This document shows, piece after piece, positions 9,310 through 21,052 of a stretch of DNA of 64,000 bases. Made by a program: the position numbers and the translations under genes. Where the stretch lies: contig MU858098.1 of assembly GCA_033297075.1 (NCBI GenBank), positions 145,737 to 209,736 on the forward strand, written 5' to 3'. The DNA is from Rhypophila decipiens. Lineage: Eukaryota; Ascomycota; Sordariomycetes; Sordariales; Naviculisporaceae. The notes below the pieces were generated by a model. The model was not told the origin of the DNA, searched no databases, and was given only the letters and a program-made list of their open reading frames with translations. Position 1 is the first letter of the stretch. Each line of letters opens with the position of its first letter.

Positions 9310-10411
9310 CTAAACGGCGACGGCAGCCAATACCGCCATCATCACGACAAGAGTCTTCGCTGGGTTCGACGAGCCCGCCTCGCCCGTCTTGGGTTCGTGA
9401 GTAGCCTGGGGCTTCTCTGGATGAAGACTCGACGCCGACGGTCCCGGAGTTGTCTTGGGAGCCGTGTGGCTGGGTACGATGAAAGAGGAGGCCGCCAGGG
9501 CGAGTGAGGTCGTCTTGAACGTCGTGGGAAGGGTTGGCTCTGCTCCGGCCGGCGTAACTTGAATCTGCCCGTCACTAAACTCCGAGGCAGGAGCCATAGT
9601 CCAAGTCTTTGCAAGCCCGGCGATCGCAGCACAGGGCGTTGTCTGGCCCTGTAGTTGGCCTGTTGGTATCGAGTAAGTCTTTGCTCTCTTTATCATGGGA
9701 ACAAGGGGAAGGATGCATGGCTTACCGTCGTCGATCTCACAGATGGGATCGGCAATTGTTGTGGTGATCACTTGAGGTTGTCCATCTGCAAGAGGAACCA
9801 CCATGGTTGTGGTGATCATGACCGAGCCGACGGAGTGGTCATTGGGACCGATCTGTCCCTGGTCATCACACTGGCGCATGAGGATGTTGATTGCCGAACA
9901 CTGCTCGGCCCACCAACGGTCGTACAGGTTGTAGAAACCTCCCGAACGGCACTGGTAGAAAACCGTAGTTGCGCCAAGCGCGAGCGTGCCATTGGGGCAA
10001 TGAGAGAAGCCACCAGTGTATATGGCTCCAGCTTGAGGTGGGGCGTCGAACTGCAGCTGGAAGTTCGAAGCAATATAGCCAGTGCGGTTACTGGCATCGG
10101 TGAAGATTCCATTGGTGAGCCGACCAATCAGCTCTCCAGTCTGCTGGCAGACTCCCTGGGCCGAGTACTGGATGCTGTGTCAGTCCGAGGCTTCCAAACA
10201 CTGTCAAGAGTGGACAACATACCATGCCGCTGGCATCTCTCTTCATCTTGTTGACGTCGGCCAGGTCAACGATGATTATCTGGAATTGACCATCCAGGGT
10301 GGGCGAGCACGAAGCGGGAGCGTCGTACCCGGGAGTGATGATGGAGGTGACGCCCTGGGCGATGGCGGCGCCGGCGAAGGGGAGGAGAGCGGTGATAGTT
10401 GAGAGCTTCAT
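9310..10411 (-). CDS. PIR-type cell-wall protein with probable GPI-anchor signal
   Basis: Structural glycoprotein of the cell wall. Exons 10411-10223, 10167-9726 and 9659-9310 give 326 residues. A signal peptide (MKLSTITALLPFAGAAIAQG) is followed by LDGQFQI, then the conserved C-terminal domain of yeast Pir/Cis3 proteins: GRLTNGIFTDASNRTGYIAS, NFQLQFDAPPQAGAIYTGGF, then a Cys-rich FYQC and FYNLYDRWWAEQCSAI. Family knowledge: this four-Cys domain belongs to beta-1,3-glucan-linked Pir proteins. A Ser/Thr-rich stretch with one PIR-repeat-like SDGQIQ follows, and the protein ends in a hydrophobic tail (SNPAKTLVVMMAVLAAVAV) typical of a GPI signal. The second intron (66 nt, GTAAGC..ACAG) is a multiple of three without a stop, so retention would only insert 22 residues. 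Confidence 0.82.
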
Positions 10412-13400
10412 CTTGGTCGGAAGGGGAAGGGAAAGTGATTGTCGAAAGAGAGTGTGTGATTGAGATGGGGTGATTGATTGCCTGAGACTAGCTGGCCGAG
10501 GAATGTAAGACTGGTCGAGTGTGAGGTGAATGTACTTGACAAAGAGAGTCGAGCTGCTTGGTGCAGTGTGTGGAAGAGAGGAAGAAAAATTTTTTCGGAA
10601 GAGGGAGAAGAGGTGGAGGGAGAAAAAGGGAGAGGAGGCAAACGGGTTTCTGGTCCAAGCTTTCGCTGTGGAGGGGCAGAAACTTCAGATGATATATGTT
10701 CCTTCCATTCCTGCAGCTTCTATCGTCCTCTATCCTCGGTGACGAGCAGATTTAAGATGAGGTGGTCAGGCCCGAGTGGAGCTTTGCAGCGTTTGCAATG
10801 TCCACCTGAGCAGTTTCAATGCTGAATCTGCAGTCACACACTGTCCTATGTGGGGGCCCTATCGTGAACTCCTTCTCCTAAGCCGTGACCGGGGTGTCTC
10901 CCTTGCCAGATGCCGGTGTACCGCGGACCGGGAGCCTCCCCTTATCGAGCCACCAGGCACCGAGGCCCTCGTCAGCCGGAGACTTGGGAAGGCACATCTA
11001 CATATAGCTCTGTTCCATCTGGCCCCCCTGACAGACCGGTGACCCTCGGGAGCCGAACTCTGACGTGATGTGGGCAGATTGAAGAACCTTGATAGGGAGG
11101 CCCCAGCTCCGTTCCTTCTTCACGTGGTCTCTTTTCAGACCATGGGTATCAATCCGATCGGCACTGAGACTCCCGTGTCTGATTTCTGCAGACCAGTGAC
11201 TCGGTGGCGTTCAAGACTGTAGCCGGTCTGAGACATTCCCAGCCGCTTCGAGGGTCTCGACCACATTCCTGCCCAATTAGCTTGAACATTGAAACCGTGA
11301 ATCTCCTCGTCAGACGCGTAAAGTGCTCTTCCAGCGCGTCTCTCATGGTGTTGACACCACAAAACGTCACACAGGGTGCGAAATCTAGTTCTAGCCATGT
11401 TCCACGGGATTCAATCACTCGGGACAAGTAGGTCCCTGATCTGATCTCTCGAGGAGGACCAACACGGCATTCGATCTGTTGTGCCTGCGTCGGACAGCAG
11501 CATTACGTATGCGAGAATTCTTTTCAAACCCTCAAAATGCTCGTGCCGGCCCACATAGCCAACGAGGTGCCGCGGGTCGGTCTAATTCTTTCATGTGAGC
11601 AAAAAAAGCACCAAGGGCTCCTTCCTGACTGTCTAGTGGTTCTCTATGGAGATTCGGCTCCCGATCTATGCGGTCTGCGGATAATTCGCTCACCGAGTCA
11701 TCTGCCCGGCGTGGAGAAGGAGAAAATGTCTCTTCTTATCTATGCTCGCCCGACCTGGAAGGTCTCAGGCGGCCGGCAGAACCCACCCCGTCTTTCCCAC
11801 TTTTCCTCATGGAATTCCAGACTCCGCGTGATGTCTCTTGTGAGCTGATGTGACGTCAATAAGGGACCACCTTACCTGGTTCCTTCAAAGCTCGATGGGG
11901 CCTACTAGTTTGCAGATAAAATTCTCGGGGCCGAGGAGTGTGGTTTTAGTGCCTTCCGTCGCCTGTATTCTTCCGCCTCACTGGGCTCACGACAATGTCA
12001 GGTACTCTGTAGTTTGTTCTATAAGAGTGTCCCGTCATTCTTGTGTGTTGACAATCGTCTACTCCGTCAAAGGATACAGACAAGGCCCCGGCTGGATTAC
12101 GAGCGGGAAACAAGTCACACCCGATGAGGGTCCTTACCATGTGAACCGACAGGAATATTCTTTTCTTTTCTTGAAATGTAGAAAGCCATGATTTTCGGTC
12201 GGGGTTGTTACGCTTGTGGCCCTGGGGTTTGGTGGTTCACCGTAGTAAAGGCGGTGCGGCCTTGTAACCCTAGGCTCGTCCAGCCGTGGTGGGACCCACA
12301 ATTACCAAACCTTGAGCATAGCAAACACAATGCCCTGTCCAGAGCCGCACTGGAAAGTCGATCTTGTTGGGAGAAATCCATGTTGGTTCTCGATGTCGAT
12401 TGGATCTTTTCGAGGAGCAGAGATTATCGATAATTGTTGGTTTCAGTTCGTTCCCCGTCCAAAAAGCGACACCCAAGCTCCACTAACGCGAGGCGCACGC
12501 AGAGACTCTAGGTATTCAAAGATTCCGCATCCCACCGCGAGCAAGCGAACAACTCCTGGAAATCAATTCCCTCATTCTCAACGTGATCTGTTGACGGTCT
12601 CTCACGCCAGTCGGTCTCAGAAAGCCAGGGAGCAGGTTGTGCGACCAAAACAAAAGACACGATGCCCGAGCTGGCTGTGGCGGCAGTATCTTGCATCCTT
12701 CTTGCATGCGTGTTACCTCGCCTATCCCCAGAGGGGAGATGACACCGTTGTACCAAGTGATACCAGATGGTGATCCTTCTGAAAAACAACTTGGTATTGA
12801 TCGTCCGAGGTCGCGAATACGAGCTCCTTTGGGAGGCAGAACCCGGTAGAGCCAATCAGGGCTTTGTTTCTTGCTCTGAATAGGTAGGTAGCTTGTCTGA
12901 CCCTCTGACAGCACAGCACATGCTGTGTTATTTATACTAATTCCGGCTGCTGCTGTTGCTGTTGTTTTGAGAGCTGTCGTGCGAGTGCCTGTGCATGCTG
13001 TGGCTACACGACAGCACTGCACAACCGAGCTCCCTTGACAATAGCTTGTTTTCTCGGTGGAATAGACTCCAGATTGTCAAAATCTCTGAATACATATGTA
13101 AGAGCATGTCGTCGTTCCTTTGCGATAATCTGCAGTCCCAGGTCGCTGACAACTTCGCGGCGCCATCTGCAGGGCCAGAACCGGTCCCGACTCCCGTGCC
13201 AATCCTGCTTCCTACTGTATACACGCCGTCCAGCAACCCTTGTCCAGTTGGTGAGGTCCGCAAGCTAGTCCGGTTGTGGGCGGGGAATTAAGGAACGCAA
13301 ACGTGACACAAGGAATTCGCACCGATTCGGCCTCGGTTTGGGGCAAGTCAAACCGCAACATGTCTCTGCTCCGTGCCCAGCATTCATAGCCTGTAATGGA

Positions 13401-13768
13401 CTCTTTCTGGATAGCATAGTTTGTGCATTTGCAACAATCCTTTGAATAGAAGAATGGCTCTGAGTGGATAGGTATCCTTTCCAGGCTTTGTTCGGTTTCC
13501 TAGCGAGCCCACCCGCAAAGGTAGATACATTAGCGCGCAGGGCAATGGTCAAGGATACCATCCATTATGCGGTGTTCTATATTCTAGTGACGTGAGACAT
13601 AACCTGCAGCTTTAGCCAACAACTCCATGTCGGGAATGGCCGCTTTGCAAGCTACTGTATAATGCTCTATATCCAACATGATGACCGAGCTATTATATGC
13701 TTCCCGATCCCCTGTCATTCCCTCTCCCTTCAGCTCAGCAAAGATAGCCTCGGCTTCTGGTCCCACAG
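10412..13768. other. Gene-free stretch of about 3.3 kb
   Basis: The first 400 bases form the purine-rich (pyrimidine-rich on the sense strand) leader and promoter of the wall-protein gene. Beyond that, both strands hold only frames under 170 codons with compositions of non-coding DNA and no domain, splice-linked frame or transposase signature. No inverted terminal repeat was noticed. Confidence 0.45.
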
Positions 13769-14938
13769 CTACTGTGCCAGTGGGTAGTATGGCTGACCTT
13801 GAGCAGGCGGCGTGTTTGGGTTATAGGTCTGCGGATAACCCGCGGCGGGATACTCCTGAGGTTGTTGCTGATAAGGTTGGCCGCCAGGCGCCTCATAATA
13901 TGGCTGCTGGGGCTGCTGCTGTGGCTGGCTATAACCGCCAGTGTACCCCGAATATTGCTCTCCCGGGCTCTGACTCGGGACCGGACCAGGAGACGGCGTC
14001 GGCTGCGGTGGAGGTGCCACCTGGGTTTGGGGCTGGTACTGCTGTTGATCGGTGTATTGCGGGTACGACGGGGCCACAGGCTGATGCTGGTGTTGTTGTT
14101 GTGCGTCCAACATGGGTGCCTCTTGTGCTTTCATCTCCACAGTCGCGTTGTCGGTTGGGTTCTGGGTTCGGTTGGCTTTGTGATACAGACGAAAGGAGTG
14201 CCCTTCAAAGACGAGTGTTGCGACGAATAGTAACCTATTGGTTGGTGTGTCCCAGGGTCTCATGGTTAGCGAATCTCTACTTTTCTATTTCTTCCAGAAC
14301 ATCCTCCTCCAGCAAGGGGCCGCTCACCAGTTCAGAGCGCTCAAGCCCGCGATAGCGCTCATGACCGCAAGACCAGCATCGTTTGCCACCGCGATTCCAT
14401 CTCGCTTCCTATAACACTTGTTGCTATTAATGGCACTGCCGTCGTTGTAGCAGGTGACGTTAACTTTGCTGGTGAATGATGCCCTGAGCGCAGCGTTGGC
14501 TCCCATCGATGCCAGCCAAAGAATGGCCATGAACAAGTCGAGCGACAGGATGGCCCAAATATTGTACCCCTTGTGGGCGCTGGCGACCTTCTCCGTAACT
14601 AGGGCGTAGGTGACGATTATCCAGGTGAATAGACCCTACCAATCTCCGAACCCAGTGTCAGCAGAACAAGAAGGAGACCGTCTTTCTCTGTCTAGATATT
14701 ATAGGTATGGGGAACTCACACAGACTAATGCGAAAGCATTCGCGTCCAACGAGTTCCCATGTATAAGTACGCCGGCCATGACCACAATGACGAAGCCGAA
14801 GAAGACTTGCAAGCCGCGCATCACGACGTGCCAGACCGGAGTGTGAACCATCCAGGGGTCGTCGCTCCCTGGTGCCGCTTTAGGATCGGCCCAGTTCTGT
14901 TTCTGTTGCGATACCCCGCCGACGTTTACTTCTGCCAT
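13769..14938 (-). CDS. MARVEL-type four-helix integral membrane protein with Pro/Gln-rich tail
   Basis: Three exons (14938-14720, 14635-14328, 14234-13769) join in frame to 330 residues; introns of 84 and 93 nt have GTGAGT/GTGAGC donors, and the second has a GCTAAC branch point. Four hydrophobic segments are visible: GLQVFFGFVIVVMAGVLIHG; FALVCGLFTWIIVTYALV; ILSLDLFMAILWLASMGANA; and LAVMSAIAGLSALNWLLFVA. The third helix is followed by a short loop with two Cys (VTCYNDGSAINSNKCYRKRD), as in fungal MARVEL proteins. After residue 190 the tail is Gln/Pro/Tyr-rich (QPQQQPQQPYYEAPGGQPYQ) and probably cytosolic and disordered. Family knowledge: MARVEL proteins act in membrane apposition and vesicle trafficking. 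The specific role here is unknown. Confidence 0.8.
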
Positions 14939-17029
14939 GTTGGGGGTCTGAGATCTCGGTTATTATCGACGGCGAAAGAGGGCTCTCGATTTGTTCAGTC
15001 CGTTGGAGGTAAAGATAGCAGGTGAAACTGGTGGAAGACCTCTATTAGCACCCGCAAAGAGAAGAGTTAGCCAGAGGAAACTTCCTCGAGTGGTACAGGG
15101 GGGATGGACCTACGTACCAAAGAAAGAAGAAAAGAAGTTAGACGCATGGAAAGCCACTGATCTAGGGGACAGGGAGGGCGGCCCTTCCCTTTTGAAGATC
15201 GTGGATTATCCCATGTTGGCCATGCCAGGGTTTGCGATCTAGCGCTGAAAAAGGCGAAAAAGGCGCGGTACGGCTTGCAGCGTGAACAAGGGGTGGGGAG
15301 ACTAGAAGGGAATGGGCTTGGACAATGGGAACGGGTGTTTGGAGCCTCTTTCGACTTCTCTCCATCTCAGCGCTTTCGCTGGCGCGGAATGGGTTGTATC
15401 GACATGGGTAAGGCAGCATGGAGTGATTGGCCTAGAGGGTCTGTTTTCCCAGAAGCGAAGACATGCTGGTTACCGCACAGCTTACCTCTTGGCTGTCAGG
15501 CCCGCCTGGGTCCACCGCATACCAGCCATCTTCAGTGCAGCTCGGTCGCACAGCACTTTTCAAGGATAAAAAAAGGTGGTATTGGTGATACATCTGGTGA
15601 TACCCGAGGTGGATTGCGAATGCGAACGGTTACATGGTTGTGCAGATTATATGTACCTTCTTCAGCCGCATGCGCTCTCTTCGAACAGCTGCCCAATAGG
15701 ATCATGGTAACCGAGTGACAATCTCTTGCTACTATCATCATCCATGGGAAAATGATACCGACGAACTTGAAATCCTGCCTCGGCTGATGATCTCAAGCTG
15801 TACTAGTCAGTGTATGGATAAACACCTCAGTTTTTGCTCTCAGCGTTTTGGACAACTTTTTTCCAATCGCCGTCTTCCCATTTCGTTAAGTTGATGGCCA
15901 AAGGCTTGACAATATATTGCTGCCTTTGAAACCAGGTCCCAAAATCGACATTGTTATTCCTGTTGTGCTCGTCTTCAGTGAGAACAAGCTTTTCTTGCCT
16001 TTGCCCAGAATAAGCGATCGACTCGGGGAGAAAACAAGCAAAGCTGGTGAAACCCGCTGCGGCCTGCCCGATGTCACCTTGACTGGGTTTTAGTGTGGGG
16101 GAATACGGGCTCAGGCAAGTCAGGGTCTAGCGGGCAGGGGTCTAGGGTCCAGCAGACTGACGACGTGGTGAGGACTGGTTCTAGGCCATCTTGGTTCCAT
16201 TTTCTCCATGCAAGACTTTGAAGTTTTGTCAATGCTGTGAAGCTGCCGAAGCGGTTGGGTCTTATCCGTATTCTCACGGGATATTGGCTTGGCAGAGCTT
16301 CTCAATCTTTCTGCCAAAGGTTCGCACATGGGTTCGCTCGGGTTCAGGTCGACTCACCGACTTCAAATGCCTTGGCACATATCGCGATACCGAGCTCAAA
16401 ATAATCACCGACCTTCCAGTGCCCGACGTTGCTGTTGAACCTGTCTGAACATATAGCATTGATTAATAAACACCCATACATCCATTCTCATCTGCACGGA
16501 TACTTTTCTATCGCAACATCTTGGGCTACCTGATAAAGCCTGCAGCACGGTGGGGAGCCAGAACATAAATGCGGCTCTGCAAAATCATCACCACCCGACT
16601 GGATGTCTAACGGTTTCTTCCCCGTGCCTTGAATGGATACCTATTTTTGGTCCCTCGGACTGTGGCACTGTCCGTCGTTCCCAAAACGGCTAGCATCGCG
16701 AAGGAGGGTGGTTTCGGATGGTTGCTGGAGAGTGTGCCAAGGTCCAACTCAAAACGGTTATTGATCTGCAGCCACATCTGTCAATGGTTGTTAACTCAAC
16801 GTAAAGTCATTATGTCGAGTGCTAAAATGGTACCGGTCTACTACCTTGATCTCTTAGCTTACTAAATAGAACGTCTGGATATCATAATTTGTCCGGGGCT
16901 ATCTTAGACTTCTGATAAATAAAACTCATGACGGCCTCGCGAGCTAGATGATCCGCCTCACAGAGTAGCCGCCAGGGAGATTGTCTGACACTGGAAGGAG
17001 ATTAGAAGGAAAAAAGAAGAAAAAAAAAA
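14939..17029. other. Intergenic, about 2.1 kb, no supported gene
   Basis: Several overlapping short frames on both strands were examined and none shows a domain, a signal peptide followed by coding composition, or splice-linked continuity. The left part is the promoter of the MARVEL protein gene. Confidence 0.45.
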
Positions 17030-17176
17030 TTTGACACCATGATGATTCGAAATCACGACTTCGAGTAGAGGAGACAAGTCCGGACGCGGTCCAAAGCAAG
17101 CCTAATGGACAGCACAAGAAGTGAAACGATTGCCAATTGCGCCAAGTGAGCTTGGTCCTGGTGTTGAAAAACAACG
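17030..17176 (-). repeat. SINE-like / tRNA-derived Pol III repeat, copy 1
   Basis: A 147-bp unit nearly identical to 17259-17405. On the minus strand it has a consensus Pol III A box (TGGCGCAATTGG) and, about 95 bases on, a near-consensus B box (TTTCGAATC). It is followed directly by a run of T (the A-run at 17022-17029 read in reverse), a Pol III terminator. A cloverleaf cannot be completed, although AACACCA near the start pairs with TGGTGTC at the end. A tRNA-derived SINE or tRNA pseudogene is the best reading. Confidence 0.55.
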
Positions 17177-17258
17177 CTCTTCTTCAGCTTGATATGCCTG
17201 GGAAGGATTCCTAAGAGTAAGAAAAATCAAATCAAAATGTAAAAACCACCAAAAAAGA

Positions 17259-17405
17259 TTTAACACCATGATGATTCGAACTCACAACTCCGAGTAGAGG
17301 AGACAAGTCCGGACGCGGTCCAAAGCAAGCCTAATGGACAGCACAAGAAGTGAAACGATTGCCAATTGCGCCAAGTGAGCTTGGTGCTCGTGTTGAAATA
17401 CAACG
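17259..17405 (-). repeat. SINE-like / tRNA-derived Pol III repeat, copy 2
   Basis: Second copy in the same orientation, 82 bp beyond the first, differing at only a few positions. Its B box is a perfect GTTCGAATC and its minus-strand 3' end runs into TTTTTT (17251-17256 in reverse). Keeping A box, B box and terminator in both copies suggests that the unit is, or was recently, transcribed by Pol III. Confidence 0.55.
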
Positions 17406-19254
17406 ATTGTAAAGCTCTTAATATACTAGAGTTCTATAACCGGTTCGTTCAAAAGGCGCTAACGACTTTGAAAAATATCAGAGATATAAGGGGCCAAGAA
17501 AACTATTTTCTCCGTCTTCCATATTAGTGAGTTCATCCCTAGATTCTCTAGAGGAATAAGACCTTGTTACCTTTTATCTATAGAGGCTAAGAAAGAGCTA
17601 CTCCCGAGTATTAATATCGTGATTTTCTCGAGATTCTCTAGTCTTTGCTATTCCCTAAGAAGAATACCTTTGTACTCTATTCCGTGACACTTATTAACCT
17701 TTTAGTTCTTTGTGACCTTACCTTTGTTGCGGCAGAAGTTAATTAACTTGCAATAATCCACAAAGGCCTAGAAGATAGCTTGATGGGGGGAGGGGGCGCA
17801 TTCGGCGTCTTTGCGACTTGTTGGAGAAGAAGCTAATTTCCTAGATGGTGTGGGAGCGTGCCTGTCAGAAGGTATTTCACTCACATTTGTTATAGTCCAT
17901 CAGGAATGATTCTCGTTCTTTGAAGACGTACGAACTGCAAATAGTAAGGTAGTGATGAGCCTTGCGCAAAGTACAGAGTAAGTGGAATGGAGAGCAGAGA
18001 GTGGGCTTGGAAAATGGTATTGGTGTTTCTCGCCCTGGCAAACATTTTTCATCGTCTGATCATACAGTCAGGTGGTTCCAGCTGGTGAGAAGTTAGTCGA
18101 CCAGCCATCTTCCCATTTTTTTGAGATGAAGAACAAGAGACGATATCCGTAGTGGACTGAGCTATAGCACCAGGGTTTGTGGGTCACAAAGTCAGTGAGG
18201 TCACTCACTCATACTTACAAACAGATAGCTCAGGCCAAAGTACAAGTGACATTAACCATAATGGAAAATCTGCAGCTATCCGTCGGCATGGGATCAAGCT
18301 TGTCGCCCAATAGGTCGTAAAGATAAGGCACAATATAACCACTACAATGGCTCAGGCTTAAACTTAATCCTTATAAACAGTCTGGCTCGAGCACCTTCCG
18401 GGACAATAAGAAACACTTGCTTTTGAACAAATTGTCCCTGTTACACTGATTAGAAACATCCAATGGTCAAGTTAGTGACGTTTCCGCCAGTGCTCAGATG
18501 AAAGGCACATACGTATCGTACCATTATGACGGGAGCTCAATAGTCATTGAGCGAGAAAGTGTCATATGCAGACAGGAGAGCTCAACTGAATCAGCATAAT
18601 GATTTAAGAATAAGATATCAATTTCAGCTTCGTATGTATTGTAGTTAGAGCTGTGTGCCTACTTTTTGATAGGACCGGAAGGCCCCTGTGTCTCATGACG
18701 TTCGAATGGTCAGATGGAAAAATACATGAGCTGAATTACAGTCATAAGTGGAGGGAGGGCTACAATTGTACGGGTATGGGATTATGGGATGAACACAGCT
18801 TCAAACGGGATGAGGGCGAACAACCGAATTCCACCAAGCATCCAACTATAAATTGTCCCTCCCCTCCCCTCTTCCTCCTACAACCTGCTCTCCTTCATCA
18901 GCCAGATCTTCCTCTTACCATCTGCTCTTCCTCATCCAACATATATCTTCTCCCACGAGCTTCTCTTCTTGCGACGCGTTTTTCTTTTTTCCGACCACCT
19001 CTTAAGCGTACAACCTTCTTGTCCGCCTACGACATTTTACAGAAGCATTTCCTCAGTCAACGACCGCCCCTTTCTCATACTAATTCAGGCTTATTATCTT
19101 CTGAGTCTTCTCCTCCGGCAACGAGCTACTTATTCACCCTACGACCATCTCTACATTCTACAGCAATCTCGTTCTCCTACCACCACCTCTTCTCCTTACG
19201 ACACCTTCCTCCTCTGACGAATTCTTCCTCCATTCGCCAAAAGCTCCTACCATA
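17406..19254. other. Gene-free, locally AT-rich stretch, then 5' leader of the next gene
   Basis: From about 17,400 to 17,760 the sequence is AT-rich with many stops in all frames and repeated gattctctag words, resembling decayed repeat DNA. The remainder has no supported gene. From about 18,850 to 19,250 it is strongly pyrimidine-rich on the plus strand, as expected for a fungal 5' leader, with a TATAAA at 18847-18852. Confidence 0.45.
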
Positions 19255-20601
19255 ATGGCCCCCTTAGCCAAAAGGATTGTCTTGGGCCAGACAGGGTTCA
19301 CGTTGGGTTTAGGCGCAGCATTCAACGACCAGAACAGTGCTACCAGAATATATGCCGCCTTGCTGGGTGACGATATCGACAGTATACCCACCAAAGCCGA
19401 GCTTTGGCAACGTGGAGGGGAGACTCTCACGAACCTCTTCCGTGCCGTGATCGAGCAATCGGCACTCTTCATGGCCCTTCGAGGAAGTGATCTTGTCTGG
19501 CAAATGATTGTGGCTCGAGCCAATTTATTCGACGATATTAGTGTTGCTGACGCACGAATCCTGGTCAATAAAATGGCAGCTCTGCGCAACAGCGACTTCC
19601 CCAGCACCGAGCTTGCTCTTCTGGTTGACGAATACGTTGCCTTGCGCAACACCACTGATGCGCTGGGTCCGGCGAGCACCTTCCAGCTTGCCCATCGCGG
19701 CCATACCGATAGCAGCGGCAGCGGCAACGGCAGCAGCAGCGAGGCGACCGATGGCCCTGTCGACGACCTGACCGCAACCCTGGGCTCGCTGAGCATTTCG
19801 TTCTCCTCGAGCTGGCCCCCTCCGCAGTTTGTCCTGGGTGATCTCTGGGTGCTCGCGCACCGCCATGTCCGAGAAGCCCTGCAGAGCGAAGCAGCCGTGG
19901 CTCTACCTGGCGCCCAGAGCGTACCTCTGGATGTGATGACAGCTGTGGCCCGGGTTGCGGTCACCCACTACGAGACCTCGTCTCCGTGGGCGATCTTCCT
20001 TTCGCCAGTAGCGTATGTGAACAGTCCGACCCGTCGATCGTGGTACCCGGTGGCTGGCTGGCAGGCCAGACTGTTTGCGGCATGGGACCATTTTCTGGAG
20101 TATGCGAAGGACGCCTTCACGAAAAGGGGCAAGCAGGTGGTGATGGGCCTGGTTCTCTATTGGCAAGGCACGCCCAGCGAATTTGACCGCTTGGCCAATG
20201 TCCACCAGACGGACGCCCGGCAGCTATGGGAGACGGCCAATTTCCTCAGACGACACGGAACACTCTTCATCATGCGTCGTATGCCAGTCGATGGGGGCCT
20301 CCAAATCATATGGTTTGACCCCTGGAAAACAAACAATACTATCCAGGCGCATTACAAGCCGCGCCAAATGGCCATCTTCAACTTCCGAGCTGGTGTGGTC
20401 GATAGGATCACACGCTGGGCGGCCGAGAATAATACCCGTATCCATAGTCGGTACTGGGGTGGCTATAACATTACCGGTGTCACCGACGACGACTCGGTCA
20501 AGATGTCGTTGACATTGCTGGATTGGATCGCTGCCGGGCGCTTCACTCTTCCGGAGAGTCAGGAGGACCTGGAGGATTTGGGCTATGACAGGACGGAATA
20601 G
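19255..20601 (+). CDS. Hypothetical protein, larger member of an adjacent paralogue pair
   Basis: Intron-less frame of 448 residues with strong coding character, preceded by a TATA box and a CT-rich leader; ATG context is TACCATAATGG. I do not recognise the family. Residues 1-145 are mostly helical, with blocks such as TRIYAALLGDD, LTNLFRAVIEQSALFMALRG and TELALLVDEYVALRNT. Residues about 147-165 are a Ser/Gly linker, and residues 180-448 form a second, Trp-rich part (WYPVAGWQARLFAAWDHFLE, IIWFDPWKTNN, ARYWGGY-like RYWGGYNITGV). No signal peptide or membrane helix. The N-terminal part has a diverged copy in the next gene (21053-21622), so the pair probably arose by tandem duplication. Possible lineage-specific gene; function unknown. 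Confidence 0.75.
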   Translation: MAPLAKRIVLGQTGFTLGLGAAFNDQNSATRIYAALLGDDIDSIPTKAELWQRGGETLTNLFRAVIEQSALFMALRGSDLVWQMIVARANLFDDISVADARILVNKMAALRNSDFPSTELALLVDEYVALRNTTDALGPASTFQLAHRGHTDSSGSGNGSSSEATDGPVDDLTATLGSLSISFSSSWPPPQFVLGDLWVLAHRHVREALQSEAAVALPGAQSVPLDVMTAVARVAVTHYETSSPWAIFLSPVAYVNSPTRRSWYPVAGWQARLFAAWDHFLEYAKDAFTKRGKQVVMGLVLYWQGTPSEFDRLANVHQTDARQLWETANFLRRHGTLFIMRRMPVDGGLQIIWFDPWKTNNTIQAHYKPRQMAIFNFRAGVVDRITRWAAENNTRIHSRYWGGYNITGVTDDDSVKMSLTLLDWIAAGRFTLPESQEDLEDLGYDRTE

Positions 20602-21052
20602 TTGGGTTCGGGGATGGCCGTGCAGGCCGCTGTTACTGGAAGGCGGAGTGGATAAGCTTTCTTGGTTGTTGGGCAGGACAAGATTGATATATTAGACGAG
20701 GGCCTTTCAGTGCCTTCTTAGCTCTGTTCTTTGGTCCATTATTGATAGCTATAAAAATGAATAACCTAAGGTCAGACCTTGATACACACCTAACATGAAA
20801 ATAAAACTAGAAGGTGACTCCTCGGGTGTGTTTGCAACGGCACTGACAAACAGATATCAACAATGCTAGTAGCATCAAACTGAAAACCAACCCCTAATCA
20901 GGTATTTAACGACCTCCTCTACCGCCATTCCCCCCTTGCACTTCTATTCACACTCCTCCTTTTTTTCCGTACTAAACTTCTCAAGTCCAGCCTCATTCCA
21001 CATATCTACCCATATCATCACCTCAACAATAAAGAAAGGAACCCAAAAGAAA
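20602..21052. other. Intergenic between the paralogues
   Basis: Holds the 3' flank of the first gene and the pyrimidine-rich leader of the second. No other feature seen. Confidence 0.45.
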
